DNA of 52,767 nt from Halieaceae bacterium. Its GTDB lineage: Bacteria; Pseudomonadota; Gammaproteobacteria; Pseudomonadales; Halieaceae. The translations under genes were made by a program, and so were the position numbers. A model generated the notes under the pieces. The model searched no databases. It was not told where the DNA came from and saw only the letters and a program-made list of their open reading frames with translations. The first letter of the stretch is position 1, and each line of letters starts with the position of its first letter. Positions 25,179-34,077 of the stretch are shown piece by piece. Location of the stretch: contig JABHWT010000045.1 of the NCBI GenBank assembly GCA_018657645.1, positions 1 through 52,767 on the forward strand. Reading direction: 5' to 3'.

Positions 25179-27809
25179 ATGAACAATGAAACATTAAGTG
25201 TCACCAAACTCGGCAGTTACCTGTCGCTTCTGAGCCTGGCAATCTCGCTGGGGTCAAGCCCGGCCCTGGCACATCCGCTGGATGGCATCAGCGGGCCCAC
25301 CGTAGGCCAGGTCACGGCAAAAAATGCCCGGCATTACCGGGTCGGCGGACTAGATGCGCAAGGTGGTATTGGGGATTGGTTTATTAGTAACGGAGTACTG
25401 TGCGCCATCGTATCAGACCCATCCCAGGAAAGTGCCCTCACCTGGCAGGGCGGGTTTTTGACCGACCTGGGTTTTTGTCAACATCAGGACGATCACTTTC
25501 TGGCCTATTATCCGACAATTGATATGGCGCTGACGGGTATCGTCCCAATGACGTCCATCGGGACGTCCTTAATCGGAGAACGGGCGGCAATTCACGCCGT
25601 TAGTGAACAGGATGGATTTCGCCTGTCCACCACTTACAGTATGGACAGGGAGTCACCCAATATCATTTCAATTAATAGCGAATTGGAGCGAACTGCCAGC
25701 GGCAAACCCGTTCTGAGTTATAGCGAGGTTCTTTTAACCGCCGATTCTATGCCATTGTTTACAGTATCCAGCAACCGGGAGGCCACCTCCAACGGATTCG
25801 ATCATGTCGCCAATGCTCCTGGTGCAGCAGACCTGACCGTGCTGCTCGGTGGTGGTGATCCAGGCCATAATATTGCCTATGGCTATCGCTTCTTAAGCGC
25901 GCAATTGACGGACAAGCAGGGCCAGTCTCAGCCCATACCAACAGCCGGTGCCACTGGCTCGGGTTTTACGGCAAGACTAGCGCTCCTCAATGGAGATCTG
26001 GCAATCGGCAGTACATTACAATTACAAACTGAAATCACCGTGTCCAGAGGTGCAACCGTAAGCCCTGTCACAGATGCACTGTGGAGTGAAGGCCTTCAGG
26101 TAGAGGGCGAGGCCGGTGAACCTGACGTAACTATACTGGTTAGCGACGGGAATGGGGCTGTGACTCAGGTGGTATCCGATGAGACCGGCAAATTCCGTTT
26201 TATGGTACCCACCGCGGGAGACTATCAGGCTTTGGTGCGTGCCAGGGGCCGGGCTGACACTGCCCAATCATTTTCCGTGGCAGGCAATGCGACGAAACTG
26301 GTGATAGAAGCGCTGCAGCCACCCGCTATACTCACTCTGCCCCAAAACCAGATTATGCGACTTTCATTCACTGGGCTACACAGTGCCGTTGATCCCAACT
26401 TTACCGATTCCAGGCTGGGGTTCAAAGTACAGGACGGAACCACGACACACCAACCGGGTAAATCACGTCACCTGTTTCTCAGCGGCGTCCCAACGGATTC
26501 ACAACAGGTTATTCTGGCCCCTGGAGAATACAGGGTAACTGCGTCAAGGGGACCAGAATTTAGTGCACACCAGACGACCATTACGCTGGAAAGTGGCAAA
26601 ACATCTTTACTAAGCATCCCTGCACCAACCCGGGTACTATCAACACCCGGTTATATCTCGAGTGACTTTCACGTCCACTCGGGTGTCAGTTTTGACAACA
26701 ATTTAAATATCCACGCTCGAATAAAGTCATTCGTAGCGCAGGGTGCCGAGGTGCTGGTGGCTACTGAACACGACACTATTTACGAATTGCGCACTGCGAT
26801 AGCCGATCTTGGGCTGAGCGACAGGGTTAAAACCATTACCGGAACAGAAATTACCACCGAGGTGGGCAATCCCACTGCGCCCTATGGCATAGGACACGCC
26901 AATGTTTTTCCATTGCAGGCCCAGCCACTACAGCCGCGGCGAGGTGCACCAAAACACGAAAACCACCGGTGGCGAGACATCATAGCCAGATTGCGTAGTG
27001 ACCACAGCAACCCGATTGTGCAGCTAAACCATCCGCGAGGGGGGCCGACAGAAAGTGCCAGCCCCGGTCTATATTTGTCGCATATGGCTGTGGCGGGAGC
27101 GGCCTATGACCCCTACCAACCATTAGATAGTCCTCCTAATAAGGTGTTGGTAGATAAGAATCCTGTAACAGGCGTTCGCGATATCGACTTCGATCTGATC
27201 GAGGTAGAGAACGGTAACCGATGGGGACAGCGGTATCAGGCGACGCGGGATGACTGGTTCTCGCTGCTGCGCCAGGGTATCCCTATGGCAGCCGCTGCCA
27301 ATAGCGATTCTCATGGTGTGAACAATGGGTCATTGGCGGGCAACGTGAGAAATATGGTGTATGTGGGGAGCGACAGTCTGGCGGACTATAACGAGATGGC
27401 TCTGCTGCAGGGTATTCGCAGCGGCAATCTGTATGGCACCAATGGCCCACTGCTCCAACTATCCCTGAATGGTAGTCCAATGGGCGCTATGGCCTCCGGT
27501 GGGAAACCTGTACTAAAGCTGATAGTCGATGCGGCTCCATGGATGAATGTAGATCACTATAAGCTGTACGTTAATGGAGAGTTCATCAGCGAGGCGTCCG
27601 TCAAAGTGGGTGTAGTCAATCACGTCCCCCTCACTCTGGAACAGGATGCATTTGTAACCGTGGAGGTAACCGGCAAAATAACGACATTGTCGCGGGAGGT
27701 TATAGGTGATGTGGCGCCCTTTGCCTTTAGCAACCCAATATTCTTCGATGCAGAGGGCGATGGTAAGTGGTCGCCCCTTGGATTACCACTACCCGCACCT
27801 GAAGATTAA
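25179..27809 (+). CDS. Secreted PHP-domain protein, CehA/McbA family
   Basis: About 876 residues from ATG 25179 (GGAG upstream; the in-frame TTG at 25176 is less likely). Signal peptide: YLSLLSLAISLGSSPALA. Residues 20-300 are an unrecognised beta-rich region, 310-370 look like a carboxypeptidase-regulatory-type domain (VSDETGKFRFMVPTAGDYQALVRARG), and the PHP core begins near residue 490 with SSDFHVHSGVSFDN, VATEHDTIYELRTA, TGTEITTE, QLNHPRGG and AAANSDSHGVNNG, covering the metal ligands of a CehA/McbA-type hydrolase. Relatives hydrolyse carbaryl or leader peptides, but most are uncharacterised. No operon partners. Confidence 0.85.
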   Translation: MNNETLSVTKLGSYLSLLSLAISLGSSPALAHPLDGISGPTVGQVTAKNARHYRVGGLDAQGGIGDWFISNGVLCAIVSDPSQESALTWQGGFLTDLGFCQHQDDHFLAYYPTIDMALTGIVPMTSIGTSLIGERAAIHAVSEQDGFRLSTTYSMDRESPNIISINSELERTASGKPVLSYSEVLLTADSMPLFTVSSNREATSNGFDHVANAPGAADLTVLLGGGDPGHNIAYGYRFLSAQLTDKQGQSQPIPTAGATGSGFTARLALLNGDLAIGSTLQLQTEITVSRGATVSPVTDALWSEGLQVEGEAGEPDVTILVSDGNGAVTQVVSDETGKFRFMVPTAGDYQALVRARGRADTAQSFSVAGNATKLVIEALQPPAILTLPQNQIMRLSFTGLHSAVDPNFTDSRLGFKVQDGTTTHQPGKSRHLFLSGVPTDSQQVILAPGEYRVTASRGPEFSAHQTTITLESGKTSLLSIPAPTRVLSTPGYISSDFHVHSGVSFDNNLNIHARIKSFVAQGAEVLVATEHDTIYELRTAIADLGLSDRVKTITGTEITTEVGNPTAPYGIGHANVFPLQAQPLQPRRGAPKHENHRWRDIIARLRSDHSNPIVQLNHPRGGPTESASPGLYLSHMAVAGAAYDPYQPLDSPPNKVLVDKNPVTGVRDIDFDLIEVENGNRWGQRYQATRDDWFSLLRQGIPMAAAANSDSHGVNNGSLAGNVRNMVYVGSDSLADYNEMALLQGIRSGNLYGTNGPLLQLSLNGSPMGAMASGGKPVLKLIVDAAPWMNVDHYKLYVNGEFISEASVKVGVVNHVPLTLEQDAFVTVEVTGKITTLSREVIGDVAPFAFSNPIFFDAEGDGKWSPLGLPLPAPED

Positions 27810-27870
27810 CGAACACGGATCTTGCTTGTCGTTTCCACCGCCAGGGGACTAAACTGCCGCGCGGGCACAA

Positions 27871-28539
27871 CTAGGCTGGGTCGTTAGTGTGCACCTTGCT
27901 GAGTACGCGAACAAAGATCTCCGCCTCCTGTGCACCGGGCACGGGGTAGCCACCATTGAACATAAAAGTAGGCACGGCGTGCACTTCCTGGTCCAGCCAG
28001 TACTGCTGCTCGGTTCGCACCACCTCCGTATAACGTCCATCGGACAATATCTCCATGGCCTCCACCTCGGGCAACCCTGCCCGGCCAGCGACAGTAGCCA
28101 GTACTTTGGTATCGCTGACATCCTCCCGGCGGCTGAAAAAGGCTTCAAACAGGGCCAGTTTCAGTGCAGTCTGCCGACCCTGCTCGCTCGCCCAATGCAG
28201 CAGCTGGTGGGCACGAAAGGTGTTGACCATCCGCATTCCATCGAAGTAGTCGAAAGTAAAGCCCAGAGATTGCCCCAGCTCTGTCAGACGGGACCGTGCC
28301 GCCCCGCTCTGCCCGGGACTGGTGCCATACTTTTGCGCCAGATGCTCCCTCAAACCCTGCCCCTCCTGTGGCATTCGGGGGTTGAGTTCGAAGGGGTGCC
28401 AGTGAAGGTCAACATCGAATGGCTGCGACAGCATTTCCAGCGCTTTTTCGAGCTGCTTATAGCCGATGATGCACCAGGGGCAGACCACGTCCGAAACGAT
28501 ATCGACCCGCAGCGGAACCGCCTGTCCATGATTGCTCAC
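27871..28539 (-). CDS. DsbA-family oxidoreductase, FrnE-like
   Basis: About 222 residues from GTG 28539, which has GAGAGGTGA just upstream; a GTG at 28566 is possible. The thioredoxin-fold active site C-P-W-C is in DIVSDVVCPWCIIGYKQLEKAL near the start, with the helical insertion (FDYFDGMRMVNTFRAHQLLHWA) and cis-Pro loop (VHAVPTFMFNGGYPVPGAQ) of the DsbA/FrnE group. No signal peptide, so it is cytoplasmic, as FrnE-type polyketide or isomerase proteins are. It lies 54 bases after the sulfotransferase gene and probably shares its transcript. Confidence 0.9.
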   Translation of the reverse strand: MSNHGQAVPLRVDIVSDVVCPWCIIGYKQLEKALEMLSQPFDVDLHWHPFELNPRMPQEGQGLREHLAQKYGTSPGQSGAARSRLTELGQSLGFTFDYFDGMRMVNTFRAHQLLHWASEQGRQTALKLALFEAFFSRREDVSDTKVLATVAGRAGLPEVEAMEILSDGRYTEVVRTEQQYWLDQEVHAVPTFMFNGGYPVPGAQEAEIFVRVLSKVHTNDPA

Positions 28540-28593
28540 TTTGTCACCTCTCTCGCTATGTAACACCGTATAATCCTTTCGTTCAGTCGGCTA

Positions 28594-29778
28594 TTACCGG
28601 ACCCGTCGAGTGATCTCCTCGCCAACACCGTAGTGCAGCAGATAGTGGGCAATCGGCGGATTGCCCAGCAAATCCTGCCTCCTATAGCCAAAGTCGTCCA
28701 ACTCATCCCGCGGGCGGGCCCGCCCCCCCGCCTTCTGGTGACTGAGAAAATTCTCTATTTTGAATTCGAGTTCATCATCGACAGGGCAGTTCAACTGCCT
28801 GAATAGACCTGAAACCTGCGCCACCGGCGAATCGAGCAGCGCCTGATAATGCACATTGGTCACCCGACCCGGGTGATCCACCTCAAATTGTTCCATGTGT
28901 CTAAACAGGATAGCCATGCGCTCAAGTGAGCGCGAACCCTGTTGCTCGCGCTTCGCCATATAACCACTGTCCTGGAGAAAGGGACCGTTGACAATGTTGA
29001 TCAGGGTGCAAAACGAGTTCAGCACACGGTAGGGGTCCCTGTGAATATAAACAAAGTTGGCCTCCGGGAACACGCCTGAGAAGGCATCCAGATTTGTCGC
29101 CATCTGCGGGGCCTTGAGGACCAGGAATCCATCGCGGGGGACGGGATTTTTCCAGGTGAGAATCTGAATAATCTTTCGATAGTTGACAAAGGTCGGAGTC
29201 AGATCGTTGCTCTGTAGCCATTCATACCAGTTGGGCAGGATCATGCCGGGCGCCATACCCAATAAACCCGTGCAGTCCATAAAACCCCAGACACACTCCT
29301 CCGGTTCATCCGCATTCACCCAGTGCATATACTCCAGGTCGGAGCCACGCAGTGCGTCGACCGATTTCTGAACCTTAGCCTGCCTGCCATCGGTGGCAAA
29401 GTTTGCGGCCTCCGGCGGTGGTGTCGGTGCCATGAGTTCCCAGCGCGACAGAAATCGCGCCTGGCCATGCAAGGACATCAGGTTATGCAACAAAGTGGTG
29501 CCCGACCGCTCGTGGCCGGTAATGTAGACAATGGGTGGAATGGGCGTGTCTTCGATCTCGGGATTTTGCTTCAGGCAATTAATGATTCTAAGTCGCCGCA
29601 CCAGATCATTCTGGACCAGACGGGTCAGAAAGGCAGTGCCGGCCTCAGACAAGTGGGGACTGTCCAGGTCACTGGCATAGGCTGCAAGTGGTCCCATAAA
29701 CCAGTCGTCGCCGAAATCTGAAAGCCCTGACACTTCCCGGGCCTTTTGGAGCAAAACCTCTGTAGATGGTGCAGGCAT
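28594..29778 (-). CDS. Sulfotransferase family protein (PF13469 type)
   Basis: A 394-residue protein. The PAPS 5'-phosphosulfate loop is YITGHERSGTTLLHNLMSLHG (about residues 82-102). The 3'-phosphate region is NFVYIHRDPYRVLNSFCTLI (about 245-264), followed by NVHYQALLDSPVAQVSGLFRQLN. Such long single-domain cytoplasmic sulfotransferases transfer sulfate from PAPS to an alcohol or sterol-like acceptor; the target is unknown. Two sulfatases elsewhere in the window would perform the reverse type of reaction. Transcribed with the downstream DsbA-family gene. Confidence 0.9.
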   Translation of the reverse strand: MPAPSTEVLLQKAREVSGLSDFGDDWFMGPLAAYASDLDSPHLSEAGTAFLTRLVQNDLVRRLRIINCLKQNPEIEDTPIPPIVYITGHERSGTTLLHNLMSLHGQARFLSRWELMAPTPPPEAANFATDGRQAKVQKSVDALRGSDLEYMHWVNADEPEECVWGFMDCTGLLGMAPGMILPNWYEWLQSNDLTPTFVNYRKIIQILTWKNPVPRDGFLVLKAPQMATNLDAFSGVFPEANFVYIHRDPYRVLNSFCTLINIVNGPFLQDSGYMAKREQQGSRSLERMAILFRHMEQFEVDHPGRVTNVHYQALLDSPVAQVSGLFRQLNCPVDDELEFKIENFLSHQKAGGRARPRDELDDFGYRRQDLLGNPPIAHYLLHYGVGEEITRRVR

Positions 29779-29954
29779 AGTTTTTCAGGTCGCGATACTA
29801 GAGAAGCAGATTAACCCGAGAGCTAACAATTTGCACGAACACCTGTGGAATCAGGTAGCATTTACAAAACGACAATCACCTGCTCTGGAAGAATGGCTCA
29901 GCAAGGCCATTTGCGCTAATCTGGGTGGGATTGTGCATAACTCAGGTACTGTTT

Positions 29955-31040
29955 ATGAATCCACTCAGCGAACTACCCATCTGCCAAAAACTGGACATTA
30001 AATACCCTATCTTTGGCTTTTCTCACAGCGTAGAGGTGACGGCTGCGATATGCAAAGCGGGCGGTGTTGGAATCTATGGCGCCACTCGGGATATGCCAGA
30101 GCGCATCGTGAGTCAGCTCGCTAAGATCAGGGAACTGGTTGGAGACCGCCCATTCGGCGTAGACTTGTTGTTACCCAAAGGAATGCAGGAAGATGCCGAT
30201 TTTGCTGCGGTAGAAGCCATGCTGCCCCAGGAACAAAAAGACTTCGTGGCCTATCTGGCGGACAAGTACAAGGTGCCACCGGCAACTGAGGATAACTTCT
30301 TCTCTTCTCAAATACGTACTAATGCCCTGTTTGACGGCCAGATTGACGCGGTGATGGAATCAAGCGTCGACCTGTTCGCTACAGGAATAGGAGGACGAAA
30401 GGACGCGGTTGAACGCGCTAAAAAGCTGGGAAAAATGACGGTCGCGCTGGTGGGAGCGCCCAAACACGTACTGGCAGCCAAAGATTGGGGCATCGACCTG
30501 ATTGTGGCCCAGGGCCACGAGGCTGGCGGGCATACAGGCAAAATCACCACCCTGGCCCTGGTACCCCAAGTGGTCGACATCGCCGGAGACATACCCGTGC
30601 TGGCGGCTGGCGGAATCGGCGACGGCCGACAAGTAGCCGCCTCTCTGGCCCTTGGAGCGCAGGGAGCCTGGCTAGGAACATTGTGGCTGGCTGCCAGGGA
30701 ACACAAAACCGGCGCCGTCTTAATGAAACAGATTCTGGAGGCTGGCAGTGCCGACACCGTCGTCAGTCGTGCCCACAGTGGCAAGCCCGCTCGCCTGATC
30801 AAAAGCACCTGGACAGAGGAATGGGCCAGCCCTGAGGCGCCGGAGCCATTGCCCATGCCCCTGCATCAGGTTGTGACCGGCCCACTGCTGGCCGCAGTTG
30901 AAGAGCATCAGGTTGAGGCGCTCATTTACGGTGGCGCTGGTCAGAGCGTCGCCTGGTGCCAGGAGGAAACCACCGTCGACGCCATTATGCAAAGATTGAT
31001 CACCGAAACCGGGGCGGTATTGACTGCCCTGCCGCGATAG
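29955..31040 (+). CDS. Nitronate monooxygenase (NMO family)
   Basis: About 361 residues from the ATG at 29955; the GTG at 29925 would add ten residues without a ribosome site. It is an FMN TIM-barrel: IKYPIFGFSHSVEVTAAICKAGGVGIYGA at the start, LIVAQGHEAGGHTGKITTLALVPQVVD containing the catalytic His, and the phosphate-binding PVLAAGGIGDGRQVAASLALGAQGAWLGT. Members oxidise nitronates such as propionate 3-nitronate or act as enoyl reductases of the FabK kind. The acyl-CoA dehydrogenase gene begins 12 bases later, so they form a transcript, suggesting a role with a CoA-ester pathway. Confidence 0.9.
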   Translation: MNPLSELPICQKLDIKYPIFGFSHSVEVTAAICKAGGVGIYGATRDMPERIVSQLAKIRELVGDRPFGVDLLLPKGMQEDADFAAVEAMLPQEQKDFVAYLADKYKVPPATEDNFFSSQIRTNALFDGQIDAVMESSVDLFATGIGGRKDAVERAKKLGKMTVALVGAPKHVLAAKDWGIDLIVAQGHEAGGHTGKITTLALVPQVVDIAGDIPVLAAGGIGDGRQVAASLALGAQGAWLGTLWLAAREHKTGAVLMKQILEAGSADTVVSRAHSGKPARLIKSTWTEEWASPEAPEPLPMPLHQVVTGPLLAAVEEHQVEALIYGGAGQSVAWCQEETTVDAIMQRLITETGAVLTALPR

Positions 31041-31052
31041 GAGCCGGATAAC

Positions 31053-32297
31053 ATGGACTTTTCCCCATCGGAACGCTCTCTGGCACTTCAGGAGCAACTG
31101 CACAGTTTTTATGAGCGCCATATCATTCCCCGCTGGCGCGAGTGGCAGATTGCGATCAAGCGGAACAATATTCGCGAGCCGGACTTTGTCCAGGATCTGC
31201 GCGCAGAAGCCAAGCGCGAGGGGTTGTGGAACATGGCGGTAGTCAATCTTGGTGATGGCGACCCAGGCACCCGGCTTCGCAATCTGGAGTTTGCTCCCCT
31301 GGCAGAGTATATGGGCCGCTATCACGGGTCAGCCCTGGTATTTAACTGCCAGCCGCCGGATGTTCCGAACATGATTGCACTGGAACACGATGCCAATGCT
31401 GAACAGCGAGAGCGCTGGCTCCTGCCGCTACTGGAGGGCGACATGCGCTCGGCCTTTGCAATGACCGAGTACGACGTGGCCTCCTCGGATGCGACCAACC
31501 TGCGCACCAGTATCCGCCGCGATGGCGATGACTATGTCATCAATGGCCACAAGTGGTATATCACCGGGGCGGCCCATCCCGATTGCGAGTTTTTTATTGT
31601 AGTGGGCCAAACCAATCCGGAGGCGGCTCCGGCCCGTCAGCACAGCACAATCATTGTCCCAACCCGCACGCCGGGTGTCCGGGTGAGCCGGGAGCTCAGT
31701 TATTTGGGCAGTCGGGATGCCACCGCCCCCATCGGCGAAGTATTTTTTGAGAATGTGCGCGTTTCCAGCAACAATCTTCTGGGGCGCGAGGGCGACGGTT
31801 TTGTGTCCGGGCAGGTCCGGCTGGGGCCGGCCCGGGTTCATCACTGCATGCGCGCCATTGGCAATTGCGAAATGCTGATCGAGTTAATGATGGCACGAGC
31901 ACAGGAGCGGGCCACCTTTGGACGCCAGATAGCCAAGTACGACTCTGTTCAGAATGAGATCGCAAACTCCAGAATAGAATTGGAGCAGGCGCGGTTAATG
32001 GTCCAGAAAACTGCCTGGCTGCTGGACCGGGATGGTTTTAGGAGTGCTCGGCAAGAGGTCTCCATGATCAAGGTGGCCGTTGCCCAGACCTACCACCGTA
32101 TCGCCGATCGAGCCCTGCATATTTTTGGGGCCATGGGTGGCAGCGAGGACACACCTATTGCGACTGCCTTTTCCTGGGCCCGCGCATTTCGCATCGGCGA
32201 TGGCCCCGACGAGGTGCACCTGCGCCAGATTTATAGAATGGAAAAACAGGCGGCGTTACCCCTGGCGGATTCCGTACATATCCTGCCCACAAGCTGA
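31053..32297 (+). CDS. Acyl-CoA dehydrogenase
   Basis: A 414-residue flavoprotein with full acyl-CoA dehydrogenase layout. The N-terminal helical part includes WRLWNMAVVNLGDGDPG-like text (EGLWNMAVVNLGDGDPGTR), the FAD/substrate beta domain AFAMTEYDVASSDATNLRTSIRRDGDDYVINGHKWYITGA, and the C-terminal four-helix domain ERATFGRQIAKYDSVQNEIANSRIELEQARLMVQKTAWLLD and HIFGAMGGSEDTPIATAFSWAR. The C-terminal GPDEVHLRQIYRMEKQ ending fits. It probably introduces a double bond into a short or branched acyl-CoA. It is 12 bases behind the NMO gene. Confidence 0.92.
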   Translation: MDFSPSERSLALQEQLHSFYERHIIPRWREWQIAIKRNNIREPDFVQDLRAEAKREGLWNMAVVNLGDGDPGTRLRNLEFAPLAEYMGRYHGSALVFNCQPPDVPNMIALEHDANAEQRERWLLPLLEGDMRSAFAMTEYDVASSDATNLRTSIRRDGDDYVINGHKWYITGAAHPDCEFFIVVGQTNPEAAPARQHSTIIVPTRTPGVRVSRELSYLGSRDATAPIGEVFFENVRVSSNNLLGREGDGFVSGQVRLGPARVHHCMRAIGNCEMLIELMMARAQERATFGRQIAKYDSVQNEIANSRIELEQARLMVQKTAWLLDRDGFRSARQEVSMIKVAVAQTYHRIADRALHIFGAMGGSEDTPIATAFSWARAFRIGDGPDEVHLRQIYRMEKQAALPLADSVHILPTS

Positions 32298-32414
32298 TGG
32301 CAACCGACCAGGACAGGAGCATTTATCTATGCTGCGCAGACACGTAATATAGGTCAGCGGCAGGAGCGCAGATTAATTCACGGTCAGTAGAGCATGGATA
32401 GGGGCAGGTAGATT

Positions 32415-33041
32415 ATGAATTACGAAAAACTCAAGGCCGCCGAGGCTAATTTTTTGCAGCGCTATCCCGGCGGGTTTTCAGATCCGGAAATAGCGGCATT
32501 GAAGAAGAAACACAATATTGAAAAACAGTCGGAATTTGCAAGACAAAGCCTGGCCCGGGCCAATTTTAACCGCCCCGAATTTATTGCGGAATCTCTGGTC
32601 AAAATTGTAAGCCGTTCCTCCATGGTCTCGATGTTTGAAAAGCCCAAGTTTAGAGATTTTATCAAGTCACTGAATTCACATGAAAAGCAAGCGCTGGCAG
32701 ATGCCTTTGAGAAGCGCCTTTATGGCCGCCAGAAACAACGTGGATTTGAGGAAATCTTCGGCATGCTTAGCCACCATCGCGTTGCGAAGTGGCCACTCAT
32801 GTCCGCAGTACCGTTTTACTTTGCCCCCGACAAGGATGCCTTTGTTAAACCTACCACTGCCAAGGGAATTATTGCCTATCTGGAAGTTGAGGGACTGGAA
32901 TACAAACCCACGCCATCCTGGGAATTCTACAAGGGCTTTCGAGACCTTCTTAGCGAGGTCAAAAAGCAGGTTGTGCCCACCCTGTCTCCCAATTTCGCAG
33001 CGCTCTCCGGTTTTCTAATGGTCAGTATTGGGGACAACTAA
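32415..33041 (+). CDS. Hypothetical protein, 208 residues
   Basis: I do not recognise a family. The protein is soluble-looking, basic and helical in its first half (YEKLKAAEANFLQRYPGGFSDPEIAALKKKHNIEK), with aromatic-rich middle (FYFAPDKDAFVKPTTAKGIIAYLEVEGLEYKPTPSWEFYKGF). No signal peptide or membrane segment. The ATG at 32415 is 118 bases after the acyl-CoA dehydrogenase and may be the last gene of that transcript. Its final 20 bases overlap the convergent methyltransferase gene at 33022. Its clear charge and hydrophobic patterning support real coding. Confidence 0.6.
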   Translation: MNYEKLKAAEANFLQRYPGGFSDPEIAALKKKHNIEKQSEFARQSLARANFNRPEFIAESLVKIVSRSSMVSMFEKPKFRDFIKSLNSHEKQALADAFEKRLYGRQKQRGFEEIFGMLSHHRVAKWPLMSAVPFYFAPDKDAFVKPTTAKGIIAYLEVEGLEYKPTPSWEFYKGFRDLLSEVKKQVVPTLSPNFAALSGFLMVSIGDN

Positions 33042-34077
33042 CCTGCTCGGCAATGACATCCTGCACATGTACGGATAAACCGATATCCTCGGGCTGAGGA
33101 TAGTGTCGAAGCATGAGTCCACCACCAAATCTATCCAGCGCCTCGCGCATTGATGACAGCTCAGTGCTTATCTCTTTATCTGTACGTTCGGCCTGTGTAA
33201 CCCACAGTGTATCGAGCGCGTTCCAGAAGCAGATTTTGCCACCAAAGCGCCGGGACAATTCGTCGTACCCAATCAACCTCGCCTGATCAAGCTGAACTAC
33301 ATCCACGCCCATCTCAATCATCTCGGGTATCAAGTCGGCAATTGCACCGCAGCAGTGCCAAATAAAATGCATGTCTTGAGCATGCAGTGCATCAATCATC
33401 TGCTGAATGCGAGGGCGGTAGAATCGCCTGAAATCCCGGAGGCTCATCACCAGCGATTTCTGGCTACCAAAATCTTGCCAGGTCATAAAGCCCTGAACCT
33501 TGCCTGTGCGTCCATAGTGCTCTATTTGCGTGAGAGTCAACGCCGTTAACTCATCCAGCAGTGACTCAAAGAGCAGTCTGCTCTGATGCGGGCCGAGTAA
33601 CGCGGTTTGCAGGCCCGCCAGCGAAACCACACGATCGTAGAGGTTAACAGCATCATAGCCAAGGACGTATTTTTCAGCTTCAAAAGCCTGGGAAATTGCC
33701 TGGCTATGCTTGGTAGAGATTTCGGGACATGGAATTTGCGGAAAAGCATATCCATCGAGTTTTGCAAGATCAGATAAAGGATACTCAATTACCAGATCAA
33801 AAAGTCCTTCGACTCGCTCCCGCTTTATATTCCATTCGTCATAGTACACCTCGCCCTTGGGCTTCAGGTTTTTCTGCTGCGCATATCTCTCTCGCCATAC
33901 GAGCGAGGCAAGCTCAAAGAAATCACTGCGAACGGGATTGATCAGACTGTAGGGGAGTCGCTCTGGCCGCTCAAAATTAATGGAACTACACACCAGGTCC
34001 CGACTGGATCCACTTGCATCGAGCGGCAGGGGTGTCAGCGCTTGCCGCAACCAGCTTGCGTCTTCATCACCACTCAC
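33022..34077 (-). CDS. UroD/MtaA-family methyltransferase, atypical
   Basis: A 351-residue protein of the uroporphyrinogen decarboxylase fold, of the corrinoid methyltransferase branch rather than HemE. Seen: FERPERLPYSLINPVRSDFF near residue 35, GFMTWQDFGSQKSLVMSLRDFRRFYRPRIQQMIDALHAQDMHFIWHCCGAIADLIPEMIEMGVDVVQLDQ (His-x-Cys of the zinc site), and FWNALDTL. In the MtaA family a third zinc ligand Cys sits in a G-G-C--PP-TP-EN segment; here the equivalent is LMLRHYPQPEDIGLS with His but no Cys, so the metal site is altered. The GTG start overlaps the stop of the homocysteine methyltransferase gene, so they are coupled. Confidence 0.8.
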   Translation of the reverse strand: MSGDEDASWLRQALTPLPLDASGSSRDLVCSSINFERPERLPYSLINPVRSDFFELASLVWRERYAQQKNLKPKGEVYYDEWNIKRERVEGLFDLVIEYPLSDLAKLDGYAFPQIPCPEISTKHSQAISQAFEAEKYVLGYDAVNLYDRVVSLAGLQTALLGPHQSRLLFESLLDELTALTLTQIEHYGRTGKVQGFMTWQDFGSQKSLVMSLRDFRRFYRPRIQQMIDALHAQDMHFIWHCCGAIADLIPEMIEMGVDVVQLDQARLIGYDELSRRFGGKICFWNALDTLWVTQAERTDKEISTELSSMREALDRFGGGLMLRHYPQPEDIGLSVHVQDVIAEQVSCPQY

